A stretch of DNA of 64,000 nt from an uncultured Lachnospiraceae bacterium (GTDB lineage: Bacteria > Bacillota > Clostridia > Lachnospirales > Lachnospiraceae): assembly GCA_910585715.1 (NCBI GenBank), contig CAJUEX010000012.1, positions 18,829 through 82,828 on the forward strand, read 5' to 3'. Under the pieces are notes generated by a model. It ran no database searches. It saw nothing but the letters and a program-made list of their open reading frames with translations, and was not told where the DNA came from. The position numbers and the translations under genes were made by a program. Of this stretch, positions 33,235 through 41,741 are shown in pieces; within the stretch, counting starts at the first letter, position 1, and every line of letters begins with the position of its first letter.

Positions 33235-34482
33235 CTATGGACGCACTTGTCCGGTTCCCCGAATGGCATATTTATATGAAGTCAGCTCCTTTAACCCCAT
33301 AGGCCCTCTTGCATGAAGCATCTGGGTACTGATGCCGATTTCTGCTCCAAATCCAAATTCAAAGCCATCGGTATAACGGGTAGAGGCATTTACATATACA
33401 CATGCCGCATCCACGCCCTGTAAAAATTTTTCTGCATTTTCTTTATTTTCCGTAATAATGGCTTCCGAGTGCTTCGTATTGTATTTGTTGATGTGGGCAA
33501 TGGCTTCCTCCACATTGTTAACGATTTTACAGGAAAGAATATAGTCTAAATATTCTTTCCCAAAATCCTCTTCCGTTGCCCTGCTGCAGTCTGTAAGAAT
33601 CGTCAGGGTTTCTTCATCTCCTCTGATTTCCACATTGGATTCCGCTAAGGCTTCCTTTGCCATAGGCAGAAAGCGCTCCGCCGCATTTTTATGTACCACT
33701 AAGGATTCGCAGGCATTGCACACCCCTATCCGCTGTGTTTTGGCATTTTTCAAGATTGCCGCCGCCATGGCAGGGTCTGCGGATTCATCCACATAAATGT
33801 GACAGTTTCCCGTACCCGTTTCAATTACCGGAATGGAACTGTTTTCCGTAACAGTACGAATGAGCCCGGCGCTTCCTCTTGGTATGAGCACGTCCACATA
33901 TTCCTTTAAGCCCATAAACGCTCTGGTCACTTCTCTGTCGGTTGCCTCAATGAGCTGAAGTGCATCTTCTGTAACTCCGGCTTCCTTTAAGCCTTCCCGG
34001 AGGGCTGCTGCAATTGCCATATTGGAATGAATGGCATCGGAGCCGCCTTTTAAAATCACTGCATTTCCCGCCTTAAAGCACAGCCCAAAGGCATCCGCCG
34101 TCACATTGGGTCTGGATTCATAAATGATGCCGATGACTCCAAGAGGAACCCTCCGCTTTTCAATATCCAGCCCGTTAGGACTTTGAAACCGCTCCAAAAC
34201 TTCCCCCACAGGGTCCGGAAGCTCTATAATCTGCACAATCCCTTCCGCCATTGCCTGAATACGGTCTTCATTTAACCGAAGCCTGTCCAACAGCCCCGGA
34301 TGCATTCCTTTGTCTTTTCCTGTCTGAATGTCCTCTTCATTTGCTTTTAAAATGTCCTCTTTTTTTTCCAGAAGCTTATCTGCCGAAAGCTTTAAAGCCT
34401 TATTTTTCTCCTCTGCGGAAAGAAGCTGAAGCTGATATTTTGCCGAAACCGCAGCTTGTCCCATTTTTTCTAAATTTACCAT
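33235..34482 (-). CDS. proA: Gamma-glutamyl phosphate reductase
   Basis: Second step of proline synthesis: NADPH-dependent reduction of glutamyl-5-phosphate. The 415-residue aldehyde-dehydrogenase-fold protein has VIYESRPNVTADAF, VLIPRGSAGLIRTV and the catalytic Cys in RIGVCNACESLV. ATG 34482 follows AAAGGAGAG. The last codons and stop abut repeat copy 5. proB lies 2.0 kb upstream in the same run, with fthC, DUF896 and repeat copy 6 between. Confidence 0.97.
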   Translation of the reverse strand: MVNLEKMGQAAVSAKYQLQLLSAEEKNKALKLSADKLLEKKEDILKANEEDIQTGKDKGMHPGLLDRLRLNEDRIQAMAEGIVQIIELPDPVGEVLERFQSPNGLDIEKRRVPLGVIGIIYESRPNVTADAFGLCFKAGNAVILKGGSDAIHSNMAIAAALREGLKEAGVTEDALQLIEATDREVTRAFMGLKEYVDVLIPRGSAGLIRTVTENSSIPVIETGTGNCHIYVDESADPAMAAAILKNAKTQRIGVCNACESLVVHKNAAERFLPMAKEALAESNVEIRGDEETLTILTDCSRATEEDFGKEYLDYILSCKIVNNVEEAIAHINKYNTKHSEAIITENKENAEKFLQGVDAACVYVNASTRYTDGFEFGFGAEIGISTQMLHARGPMGLKELTSYKYAIRGTGQVRP

Positions 34483-34565
34483 AGTCTCTCCTTTATATTT
34501 TTTATTATTATCTGATTATTTCTGCTATTTGTTCTATCCGGACTTTATGAAATAGCCATTATAAT

Positions 34566-34775
34566 CGTTCAGACATCAGCTCCCCCACAGGAACCGGAAC
34601 AGGGATTTGACAGAACATGATTTCTTAAGGAGTCCTTATAAAAACGCCAGCGCTTAGCGAGGTTCTTTCGAGCTTAGCACTGTTGCGTTTTTATCAGAGC
34701 GGAAGCGTGACGACGTAGAAACATGTTCTGTCAAATCCCTGTTCCGGTTCCTGTGGGGGAGCTGATGTCTGAACG
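34566..34775 (+). repeat. Palindromic element, copy 6 (complete)
   Basis: Outer arms 34566-34619 and 34722-34775 are a perfect 54-bp inverted repeat (CGTTCAGACATCAGC ... GCTGATGTCTGAACG). Between them is the core, 34620-34721: CTTAAGGAGTCCTTATAAAA, CGCCAGCGCTTAGCGAGG, TTCTTTCGAGCTTAGCACTG, TTGCGTTTTTATCAGAGCGG, CGACGTAGAAA. It fills the fthC-proA gap almost completely. Confidence 0.9.
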
Positions 34776-34789
34776 GCTGCCAGCCGTCC

Positions 34790-35368
34790 TTACAGGCAGT
34801 CAATAATTTCCTGTTCCGTAATAATCACAGCCGCCTTCTTATCATGCCCCTCAAAAGGAATTTCCTCCTTTACCTGCATTCCATATGCAAGCGCCGCCCT
34901 TGTTCCGGGAAAGTCCCCTGTCTTTTCTAAAAAACGGTCATAAAAGCCCTTTCCATACCCGATTCTATGACCCTGCCGGTCAAAAACGGCTCCCGGCATT
35001 AAAAGCAAGGGAGTTTTATCCGAAGGCTTCCATTGCCTTTCCTGAATATTTTCCGGCTCGAAAATTCCCTTATAGCCTTCTTTTAAATCCCCTATGGAAA
35101 AAATCCGGAAAAACTCCATTTCCCCCTCAGCCAGCACCTTTGGACAATATACCTTTTTCCCAAGCATAAAAGCATATTCTATAATTCCCTTTGTATTTAC
35201 CTCACTTTTATAATTGACATAAACAAGTATTTCCTCCGCCTGCAAAAATTCATAGTGCGCTACCGTCTTTTCCATAATGGCGTGACTATTGTCAAGCTGC
35301 TCTTCCACGGACATTTCGTCTCTTTTTTTCAATATATCCTGTCTGAGGCTCTGTTTTTCTTCCAGCAT
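34790..35368 (-). CDS. 5-formyltetrahydrofolate cyclo-ligase
   Basis: Converts 5-formyl-THF to methenyl-THF using ATP. The 192-residue protein has KQSLRQDILKKRDEMS at the start and the conserved LMPGAVFDRQGHRIGYGKGFYDRFL loop near the C-terminus. The start is taken at ATG 35368 with GCAGGTG seven bases upstream; a TTG six bases earlier is less likely. It lies between DUF896 and proA. Confidence 0.92.
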   Translation of the reverse strand: MLEEKQSLRQDILKKRDEMSVEEQLDNSHAIMEKTVAHYEFLQAEEILVYVNYKSEVNTKGIIEYAFMLGKKVYCPKVLAEGEMEFFRIFSIGDLKEGYKGIFEPENIQERQWKPSDKTPLLLMPGAVFDRQGHRIGYGKGFYDRFLEKTGDFPGTRAALAYGMQVKEEIPFEGHDKKAAVIITEQEIIDCL

Positions 35369-35393
35369 ATTCAAACACCTGCTTTCTCTCTTT

Positions 35394-35615
35394 TTAATGC
35401 AGATTCTTCTTCCCGTATTTTTCTCCTAAGTCGGTAATGGTTCCGTCTGCATTCTGAATGGAGATATTGTTTAACTGCCCTCTTAAATTTGCCCGCACAT
35501 TGGCAATGTATTCTTCTCTTAAAAGAGCCTGTTCCTTTTTTTCTTCTTCTGTAAGCCCTTCGGCTTTGGATTTTTTGTAGAGTTCATTGATGCGGTTGAT
35601 TTTTTCCTGGTTCAT
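35394..35615 (-). CDS. DUF896 (YnzC) family protein
   Basis: A 73-residue soluble protein with the family pattern KINRINELYKKSKAEGLTEEE and RANLRGQLNNISI. The helical hairpin is known from structures, but the role is unclear. It lies 14 bases after proB. ATG 35615 follows GGAAAGGAACC. Confidence 0.93.
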   Translation of the reverse strand: MNQEKINRINELYKKSKAEGLTEEEKKEQALLREEYIANVRANLRGQLNNISIQNADGTITDLGEKYGKKNLH

Positions 35616-35629
35616 TTGGTTCCTTTCCG

Positions 35630-36505
35630 TTACTGGTGAAGCTTTTCCACAAAATTCTGCAAGTCGAAATCTTCATTTTTATTTGCCTTAAATATGGTTC
35701 CCACATTTTTTCCGTCTATGATTCTATGTATAATGCTGATATCCTCACTGTTGGCAATTACCATATCCGCGCCGGAACAGGTAGCAATCTTGGCTGCGGT
35801 CATTTTGGTATTCATGCCTCCGGTTCCCACATTGCTTCCGGTAGATGCCTTTCCCATCTGTATATATTCTTCTGTCAGCTCTTCCACCTCTTCTATGAAT
35901 ACAGCATCCGGGTTTTTTCTCGGGTCATCGGTATAGAGCCCGTCAATATCCGAAAGCAGAAGAAGCAAATCCGCATCCACCAAGGCTGTGATAATGGCGG
36001 ATAAGGTATCGTTATCTCCTATGAGCACGTCATTGTCGTCCACCTGGATCTCATAGGTGGCAATGGTATCATTTTCATTTACCACAGGAATAACGCCCAG
36101 CTTCAAAAGCTCGGAAAAAGTATTGTGGGCATTGTAGCGGTTCAGATTGTCCAGAATCGTATTTTTCGTCAGTAAAATCTGAGCCATGGTCTGATTATAT
36201 TCTGCAAACAGCTTTTGATAAACCATCATAAGCTTTGCCTGCCCAATTGCTGCACATGCCTGTTTTACTGCCAGGGGCCTGTGTCCGGTAGTATCCGCTA
36301 ACCGTATAGCCCTCTTTCCTACCGCAATGGCGCCTGATGATACTAAAATAACATCTTTTCCCTGATTGCGCAAATTGGAAATCTCTCTTACCAGCACTTC
36401 CAGCTTTACATAATCAAGACCGCCGGTTTCCTTATGGGTTAATGAGGAAGAGCCTATTTTAATTACAATTCGCTTTTTATCCTTTAATGTTTCTCTGATA
36501 TTCAC
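35630..36505 (-). CDS. proB: Glutamate 5-kinase
   Basis: First step of proline synthesis: ATP-dependent phosphorylation of glutamate. It has an amino-acid-kinase domain with VIKIGSSSLTHK, LVSSGAIAVGKRA, NENDTIAT and GTGGMNTKMTAAKIA. At 291 residues it lacks the C-terminal PUA domain of long ProB proteins. The start is GTG 36505, chosen for the AGGAGG just upstream; a longer in-frame start at 36583 would have no such site. Confidence 0.95.
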   Translation of the reverse strand: MNIRETLKDKKRIVIKIGSSSLTHKETGGLDYVKLEVLVREISNLRNQGKDVILVSSGAIAVGKRAIRLADTTGHRPLAVKQACAAIGQAKLMMVYQKLFAEYNQTMAQILLTKNTILDNLNRYNAHNTFSELLKLGVIPVVNENDTIATYEIQVDDNDVLIGDNDTLSAIITALVDADLLLLLSDIDGLYTDDPRKNPDAVFIEEVEELTEEYIQMGKASTGSNVGTGGMNTKMTAAKIATCSGADMVIANSEDISIIHRIIDGKNVGTIFKANKNEDFDLQNFVEKLHQ

Positions 36506-36551
36506 AATGTTTCCTCCTGACTGCCGCCCTGCATGGCTGTGCAGTATTTTG

Positions 36552-36641
36552 AAAATGACGCATAGGTACGGACATAGCCACAAACCTCGGTCGAATTGTC
36601 CGTAGTCTGTAAATCTTTAAAATGGCGCATAGGTACGGACA
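36552..36641. repeat. 23-bp direct repeat upstream of proB
   Basis: 36552-36574 and 36619-36641 match at 22 of 23 bases (AAAATGRCGCATAGGTACGG), 67 bases apart. The second copy holds the last codons of the flavoprotein gene (VRTYAPF, stop 36617), so the first looks like a leftover of a small tandem duplication. Confidence 0.7.
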
Positions 36642-38242
36642 ATGGCTTCAGCCGTCTTTAAGCCGTCAATGGCTGCGGAAGTAATTCCCCCTGCATAGCC
36701 GGCGCCTTCCCCGCATGGATAGATTCCCTTTATGGCAGACTCCATATTTTCATCCCGCAAAATGCGAACAGGAGAAGATGTCCTTGCTTCTATCCCCGAA
36801 ACGGGCACGTCCTCATTGGCAAAGCCCGGAATCTTTTTCTGAAAAGCCTCCATTCCTTCTATAAAAGCCTGATTCAGCTCTTCCGGCAGAATCCCTCTTA
36901 TATCTGCAAAGGAATATTCGCCCTTTATCTGGGGCTGAATGCCGCCTAACCGTTCCGTCGTCCTGCCGGATTTAAAATCACCGTAAAGCTGTATGGGAAT
37001 CTTTCCGCCTCCAAGCTCATATGCCTTTTTTTCCAGTATTTTTTGAAATTTTACTCCTCCAAGGGGGGTATTGTCGGGAAAATCAGCCGGAGTCACCGAC
37101 ACGATAACTGCGCTGTTGGCATTTTCCCCGTCGCGGCTGCTGTAGCTCATACCGTTTACCGTTAAGCCCCCTTCTTCCGAGGAGGCATTTATCACATAGC
37201 CTCCGGGGCACATGCAGAATGAATAAACGCCCCTGTTTCCGGAGGTTTTTGCGGTCAGCTTATAATCAGCGGCTTTTATATTGCTTCCTTCCAGATTTTC
37301 CATTGCCAACTGGTTTAAATTTATCATAGACTGTGGATGTTCCACGCGAAAACCGACTGCAAAGGACTTGGCTTCCATTGGCACATGGCAGTCATAAAGC
37401 ATGGAAAAGGTATCTCTGGAGCTGTGTCCGATTGCAAGCACCAGCTGCCCGCAGGGCAGGACTTCTTCCTTTGATGAGGATTCCTTTAAGCTTCTTATCC
37501 GGATTGCCTTTAACTGCTCCCCTTCCAGAACAAGTTCTTCCAGCCTTGTACAAAACCGTATCTGACCGCCATAGGACAAAATGGCATTCCGCAGGTTTTT
37601 CACAACCTCCCGTAAAACATCTGTTCCCACATGGGGCTTCTGCTTGTATAAAATTTCCGGACCGGCTCCCATTTCCACAAAAACCTTTAAGATTTCATGG
37701 CTTCTATGTGCCTTATCCTTAATAGAGGTATTTAATTTCCCGTCTGAAAAGGTTCCGGCTCCCCCTTCTCCAAACTGCACATTGGAATAGGGGTTCAATA
37801 TTCCATCCTTCCAGAAAGCTTCCACCGTCCCTGTGCGTTTTTCCACAGGCTCTCCCTGTTCGATAAGAAGCGGCTTATAGCCTGCCTTTGCCAGATAATA
37901 ACCGCAAAACAGTCCGGCAGGACCTGTTCCCACAATCACAGGCGGATTTAAAAGTCTCCCGGCTCCGGCTTTTGGAAACTGATAGGTCTCGTCGGAAATT
38001 TTTACAATGTCTATATGCTTTTTCTTCCTGCAAAATTCCAACAGGGCTTCCTCATTTTCCACCTGAATGTCCACAATCAGATTGTAAAATAAATCCGGCT
38101 TCTTTCTGGCGTCCAGGGATTCCCTGACAATATTTGTCCCCAGCAATTGCCCCGGCTTTAAAAACAGCATTTTATTCAGTTTCTTTTTTATCCCTTCCTC
38201 CGTATAATGAAAAGGAACCTTTAACTGGTTTACTCGAAGCAT
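36617..38242 (-). CDS. FAD-dependent oxidoreductase (COG2509-like)
   Basis: A 541-residue flavoprotein with an N-terminal ~80-residue extension, an FAD Rossmann motif (IVGTGPAGLFCGYYLA) and a C-terminal GxxP-like segment (IYPCGEGAGYAGGITSAAIDG). The family is widespread in Firmicutes and is annotated only as an uncharacterised FAD-dependent dehydrogenase; the substrate is unknown. The start ATG 38242 (MLRVNQLKVP) follows AAAAGGAAAAG; the frame stays open upstream to 38341, overlapping the neighbour, but lacks support. Confidence 0.85.
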   Translation of the reverse strand: MLRVNQLKVPFHYTEEGIKKKLNKMLFLKPGQLLGTNIVRESLDARKKPDLFYNLIVDIQVENEEALLEFCRKKKHIDIVKISDETYQFPKAGAGRLLNPPVIVGTGPAGLFCGYYLAKAGYKPLLIEQGEPVEKRTGTVEAFWKDGILNPYSNVQFGEGGAGTFSDGKLNTSIKDKAHRSHEILKVFVEMGAGPEILYKQKPHVGTDVLREVVKNLRNAILSYGGQIRFCTRLEELVLEGEQLKAIRIRSLKESSSKEEVLPCGQLVLAIGHSSRDTFSMLYDCHVPMEAKSFAVGFRVEHPQSMINLNQLAMENLEGSNIKAADYKLTAKTSGNRGVYSFCMCPGGYVINASSEEGGLTVNGMSYSSRDGENANSAVIVSVTPADFPDNTPLGGVKFQKILEKKAYELGGGKIPIQLYGDFKSGRTTERLGGIQPQIKGEYSFADIRGILPEELNQAFIEGMEAFQKKIPGFANEDVPVSGIEARTSSPVRILRDENMESAIKGIYPCGEGAGYAGGITSAAIDGLKTAEAIVRTYAPF

Positions 38243-38265
38243 TTTTCTTTTCCTTTTAACGCGTT

Positions 38266-39594
38266 TTACTGTTCCTTGGCAGCGCTGACTGCCGCCACAT
38301 AGGCGGAAGACCATGCCCATTGCAGATTGTAGCCTCCGCATCTGCCGTCAATGTCTATGATTTCTCCTGCAAAATACAGGCCCTTATGTATTTTGGACTC
38401 CAGATTTTCCGTTAATTCTTCCGTATTCACCCCGCCCTGGCAGACCTGGCCCTGTTCAAAGGACTGATAGCCCTTTAAGGGAATTTTCCAGTTTTTTATA
38501 AGCCGGCATAAGCTTTTCAACTGTTTTTCCGAAATTTCGGCTGCTTTTGCCAAAACCGGAATGCCGCCTTCCTTTAAAATCATGAGATTCAGCTTTTTAT
38601 TCAACAGTCCGAGAAGCAAATCTTCCGAATTTCCAGAATTTAAAAGCCTTTGTTTCTTTTTGCATAAATAGTCATATAAAACCTCTGGTTCCATTTCCGG
38701 TAAAAAATCACACAGCACAAAAACCTTTTTCTTTTCCCGTAAAGCTTTTACCGCAAACCGGCTGAATTGGAATACCGGAATGCCGGATATGCCATAATCC
38801 GTAAACTGCACCTCTCCAAACTCTTCCGCCAATGGCTGTTTCTTCGTTCCTTTTCCGCCGGCAGCGGTATTTTGCCGCCCGCCATGTCCGTTTTCCGGCT
38901 TTTCTTCTATGTACAGGCCAAGTCTGCAGTCCGAACGGACTCCTGCAATCATTTTAAAATAATTCCCTTCCGCCTTTAGCTGTACCAATGCGGGAAGAGG
39001 TTCCACAATGGAATGTCCAAGCTTTTTTGCCAGCCAGTAGCCGGAGCCATCGGAACCGGTTTTGGGCGCCGCCTTGCTTCCGCATGACAAAATCACGCTG
39101 TCAGCAGTATATTCCCCATTGCTTGTCCTCAGAAGGAAACCCTTTTTTGCAATATGCCCTTTCGTTCTCCTGTCTAAACTCGCAGAAGAGGCAGGCAGGA
39201 TATCTTCCACCCTGACTTCTGTCAGCACTCTTACCTGAATCCTTTCAAGCTCTGCCCTCAACAGGTCCAGTACCGTGGAAGCCTGATTGCTGTAAGGGTA
39301 GACCATACCGTTTCGCTCTTTCCACACCAGTCCCATTTCTTCAAACAGTTCAAGAGTCTGTCTTTGTGTGAATTGCCTGAAAACAGGAGTCACAAAAGAC
39401 GGGTGATTTCCACGATAATCACCCGGCTCCATGGTTAAATTCGTTAAGTTGCATTTCCCGTTTCCTGTAGCTGACAGCTTTTTCCCAATCCTGCCTGTAT
39501 GCTCTAATAAAAGCACATCCGCCCCGGCTCTCTTTGCACAAATGGCTCCAAACATCCCGGATGCGCCGCCGCCTATAATTATAACCTTTTTCAT
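38266..39594 (-). CDS. HI0933-family flavoprotein (NAD(P)/FAD-dependent oxidoreductase)
   Basis: A 442-residue protein of the HI0933/YhiN family: FAD motif KKVIIIGGGASGMFGAICA, GNGKCNLTN, ILSCGSKAAPKTGSDGSG, and C-terminal FAGEIIDIDGRCGGYNLQWA. The reaction is unknown. The start is taken at ATG 39594, where the family begins; ATG 39606 is equally possible, and neither has a strong ribosome-binding site. It follows the BofC-like gene by 16 bases. Confidence 0.88.
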   Translation of the reverse strand: MKKVIIIGGGASGMFGAICAKRAGADVLLLEHTGRIGKKLSATGNGKCNLTNLTMEPGDYRGNHPSFVTPVFRQFTQRQTLELFEEMGLVWKERNGMVYPYSNQASTVLDLLRAELERIQVRVLTEVRVEDILPASSASLDRRTKGHIAKKGFLLRTSNGEYTADSVILSCGSKAAPKTGSDGSGYWLAKKLGHSIVEPLPALVQLKAEGNYFKMIAGVRSDCRLGLYIEEKPENGHGGRQNTAAGGKGTKKQPLAEEFGEVQFTDYGISGIPVFQFSRFAVKALREKKKVFVLCDFLPEMEPEVLYDYLCKKKQRLLNSGNSEDLLLGLLNKKLNLMILKEGGIPVLAKAAEISEKQLKSLCRLIKNWKIPLKGYQSFEQGQVCQGGVNTEELTENLESKIHKGLYFAGEIIDIDGRCGGYNLQWAWSSAYVAAVSAAKEQ

Positions 39595-39610
39595 ATGCAA
39601 TATCATATCA

Positions 39611-40291
39611 CTAACTGGAATAAGACTCAAGAAAATTATAAAGTTCTTCTTCCGATTCAATATATTTTTTATTTAAAATATCCTGCTGAATATCCTCAGG
39701 CAAATCTGACAGCAAAATATCCGTATACAAATATACCGTCTTTAAATCGCTGTAATATACATTAATATACTCATTTTCAACTAACAGATAAAAATTTTCA
39801 TTTTCCAAATCCGTATAATAATTTTTAGTCACTACCAGACGGTTTGGCGAAAAGGATTTCAATTCCATGCTGGCAAATCCCTTTTCTAAATCTGACAAAG
39901 AAGGAGCATCCGAATATGCGGCTACAATATCTTCCAGTTCTTCCCTTGTTTTCCCAATATACTGGTCGGGAATCGTCTCTTCCTTTTCCGACACCTCATC
40001 CGTTCCATGGTCATAGCTCTCTACCACATAAACGGTATCTGCAGTGGTGGTGGCTTTCTGGCTGGAAACCGGAATTTCCTGCTTTGATATGTCTTTTTTT
40101 GTCTGAACATCAGCTTCTGCTTTTTGGGGTAAATCAGTCTCCGCCTCTTCCACCATGGTAATATTCTGGATAATGGGCGCCTGTTCTTCTTTTACGGATT
40201 CATGATAGAAAAGGCTTTTTCCATAATTATACACTGCAAAAAGCAGAAAACCTGCATTTAAAAATAAGCTGATTCTATATAAATGTTTCAT
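39611..40291 (-). CDS. Membrane-anchored protein with BofC-like C-terminal domain
   Basis: 226 residues: an N-terminal signal anchor (~8-24), a long Glu/Thr-rich linker, and a C-terminal ~110-residue domain ending YINVYY...VYLYTDILLSDLP...ILNKKYIESEEELYNFLESYSS. That ending matches the pattern I know from the BofC C-terminal domain (forespore regulator of sigma-K processing). The role here is not established. ATG 40291 follows AGGAGTGG. Confidence 0.65.
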   Translation of the reverse strand: MKHLYRISLFLNAGFLLFAVYNYGKSLFYHESVKEEQAPIIQNITMVEEAETDLPQKAEADVQTKKDISKQEIPVSSQKATTTADTVYVVESYDHGTDEVSEKEETIPDQYIGKTREELEDIVAAYSDAPSLSDLEKGFASMELKSFSPNRLVVTKNYYTDLENENFYLLVENEYINVYYSDLKTVYLYTDILLSDLPEDIQQDILNKKYIESEEELYNFLESYSS

Positions 40292-40333
40292 AAGGCCACT
40301 CCTTTTTATATAGTATCAGCTTATTTTTTTATT

Positions 40334-41725
40334 TTATTCCTGACATTTCTTTAAAAATAACAGATTTCCAACAAAAATAACAAGTGGAAATACAATATTT
40401 GCAATTACCACACTATAAATTCCAAGCTCCGTCACTTCCAACAGAATTTTCAGCAAAATTCCCTGTATGAGAAGCCCTGTCAGAATGGAAATGCAGGAAA
40501 GCCAGATTTTACCGTGTCCCTGCAATGCCGCAATGGTCAAAAGCGCAATACCGTAAAACACAATGGCAATGCTGCCCATGCGCAGCATTTTAATTGCCAT
40601 AACCGAATCCCCTTTATATAAAAGCTCAACAAGAGGACCTGCTAAAATCATAAGCAACAATGTGGCAGCGCCGGAAACTGCCAGTATTTCTTTCAGGCTG
40701 TCTACAAAAAGCCTTCTGGCATGATTATAATTGTCTCTTACAATCAGCCGGCTGTAAATATTAAAAAAATTCCCTGCCATCACAGTAAGAATTGCAATGG
40801 GTATTCCGGTAAGAATATGATATTTGCCATAATAGATACCGAATTCCGTTGCCAGAACCGTCTGCTCTTTTGCTGCCAGTCCGTGATTGTATATTATCTG
40901 GTTCAAAAGCACATTGCAATGGAGCAAAAGGCTGTTTACCAGATAGGGAAGCATTGTTATCCCCAAAAGGGAAAAAAGCTGGGGAAAGCTTTCCTGATTT
41001 TTCGTAGTGTCTCTTAACATTTGCTTTTTAAAGGTTCCTCTGTTATAGGCACTATAAAGCAGGAAAAGAAAGGCAAGGGCAAATAACTCTCCCGATGCGA
41101 TTCCAAGACATACGCCGGCGGCTCCAAAAGCCGGACCGTAAGAAGGTTCATTTAATACAACTGCCGCTTTCTGTCCATAAGAAAATACCATATAGCCCAC
41201 AGCAAGACACGTAACAAACTGAATGACTGTCGCCAGCAGTCTGGAAGCGCTGGTAGGCATCATCGTGCCCATTCCCTGAAAGTATCCCCTAAAAGCGCTT
41301 GCCAGCAAAATAAGAATAAGGGCAGGGGCAAGACACTGCAGTGCAAGCCCGCTTAATGGCAGTGATAAAATCTGACCTGCAATACCGTTATGAAAAAGTA
41401 ACAGAATACCGCTTAATACAATGCCTGCAATAAGACACAGCAAAACCCCTGCCTTAAAAAGCTGGTTTGCATTTTTATACTGCCCTCTGTTTATACGCAC
41501 CCCAATGAGTTTGCCAAGGGCATCCGGCAGGCTGTAGGCAGTAAGGAACAAAAGAACCATATAAAGCTCATAAGCCCCGCAATAATAGCCGTTTCCTTCA
41601 TCGCCAATCATATTGGTAACGGGAATCTGCCTGATGAGTGCAAGCAATGCAATCCCGATGGAAAATACCGAAATCAAACCTCCCTGTGTAATTAACGTAC
41701 CGTTCCTTTTTCTTTTTTCTCCCAT
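40334..41725 (-). CDS. MATE/MOP-superfamily polysaccharide flippase, SpoVB-like
   Basis: A 463-residue polytopic membrane protein with about 12-14 hydrophobic segments. It starts with the family pattern GGLISVFSIGIALLALIRQIPV and contains GYFQGMGTMMPTSASRLLATVIQ, typical of SpoVB/MurJ-like lipid-linked-sugar flippases. It follows the DUF3048 lipoprotein gene by 16 bases. The substrate cannot be told from sequence. Confidence 0.85.
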   Translation of the reverse strand: MGEKRKRNGTLITQGGLISVFSIGIALLALIRQIPVTNMIGDEGNGYYCGAYELYMVLLFLTAYSLPDALGKLIGVRINRGQYKNANQLFKAGVLLCLIAGIVLSGILLLFHNGIAGQILSLPLSGLALQCLAPALILILLASAFRGYFQGMGTMMPTSASRLLATVIQFVTCLAVGYMVFSYGQKAAVVLNEPSYGPAFGAAGVCLGIASGELFALAFLFLLYSAYNRGTFKKQMLRDTTKNQESFPQLFSLLGITMLPYLVNSLLLHCNVLLNQIIYNHGLAAKEQTVLATEFGIYYGKYHILTGIPIAILTVMAGNFFNIYSRLIVRDNYNHARRLFVDSLKEILAVSGAATLLLMILAGPLVELLYKGDSVMAIKMLRMGSIAIVFYGIALLTIAALQGHGKIWLSCISILTGLLIQGILLKILLEVTELGIYSVVIANIVFPLVIFVGNLLFLKKCQE

Positions 41726-41741
41726 ACTTTTTTCCCTTATC

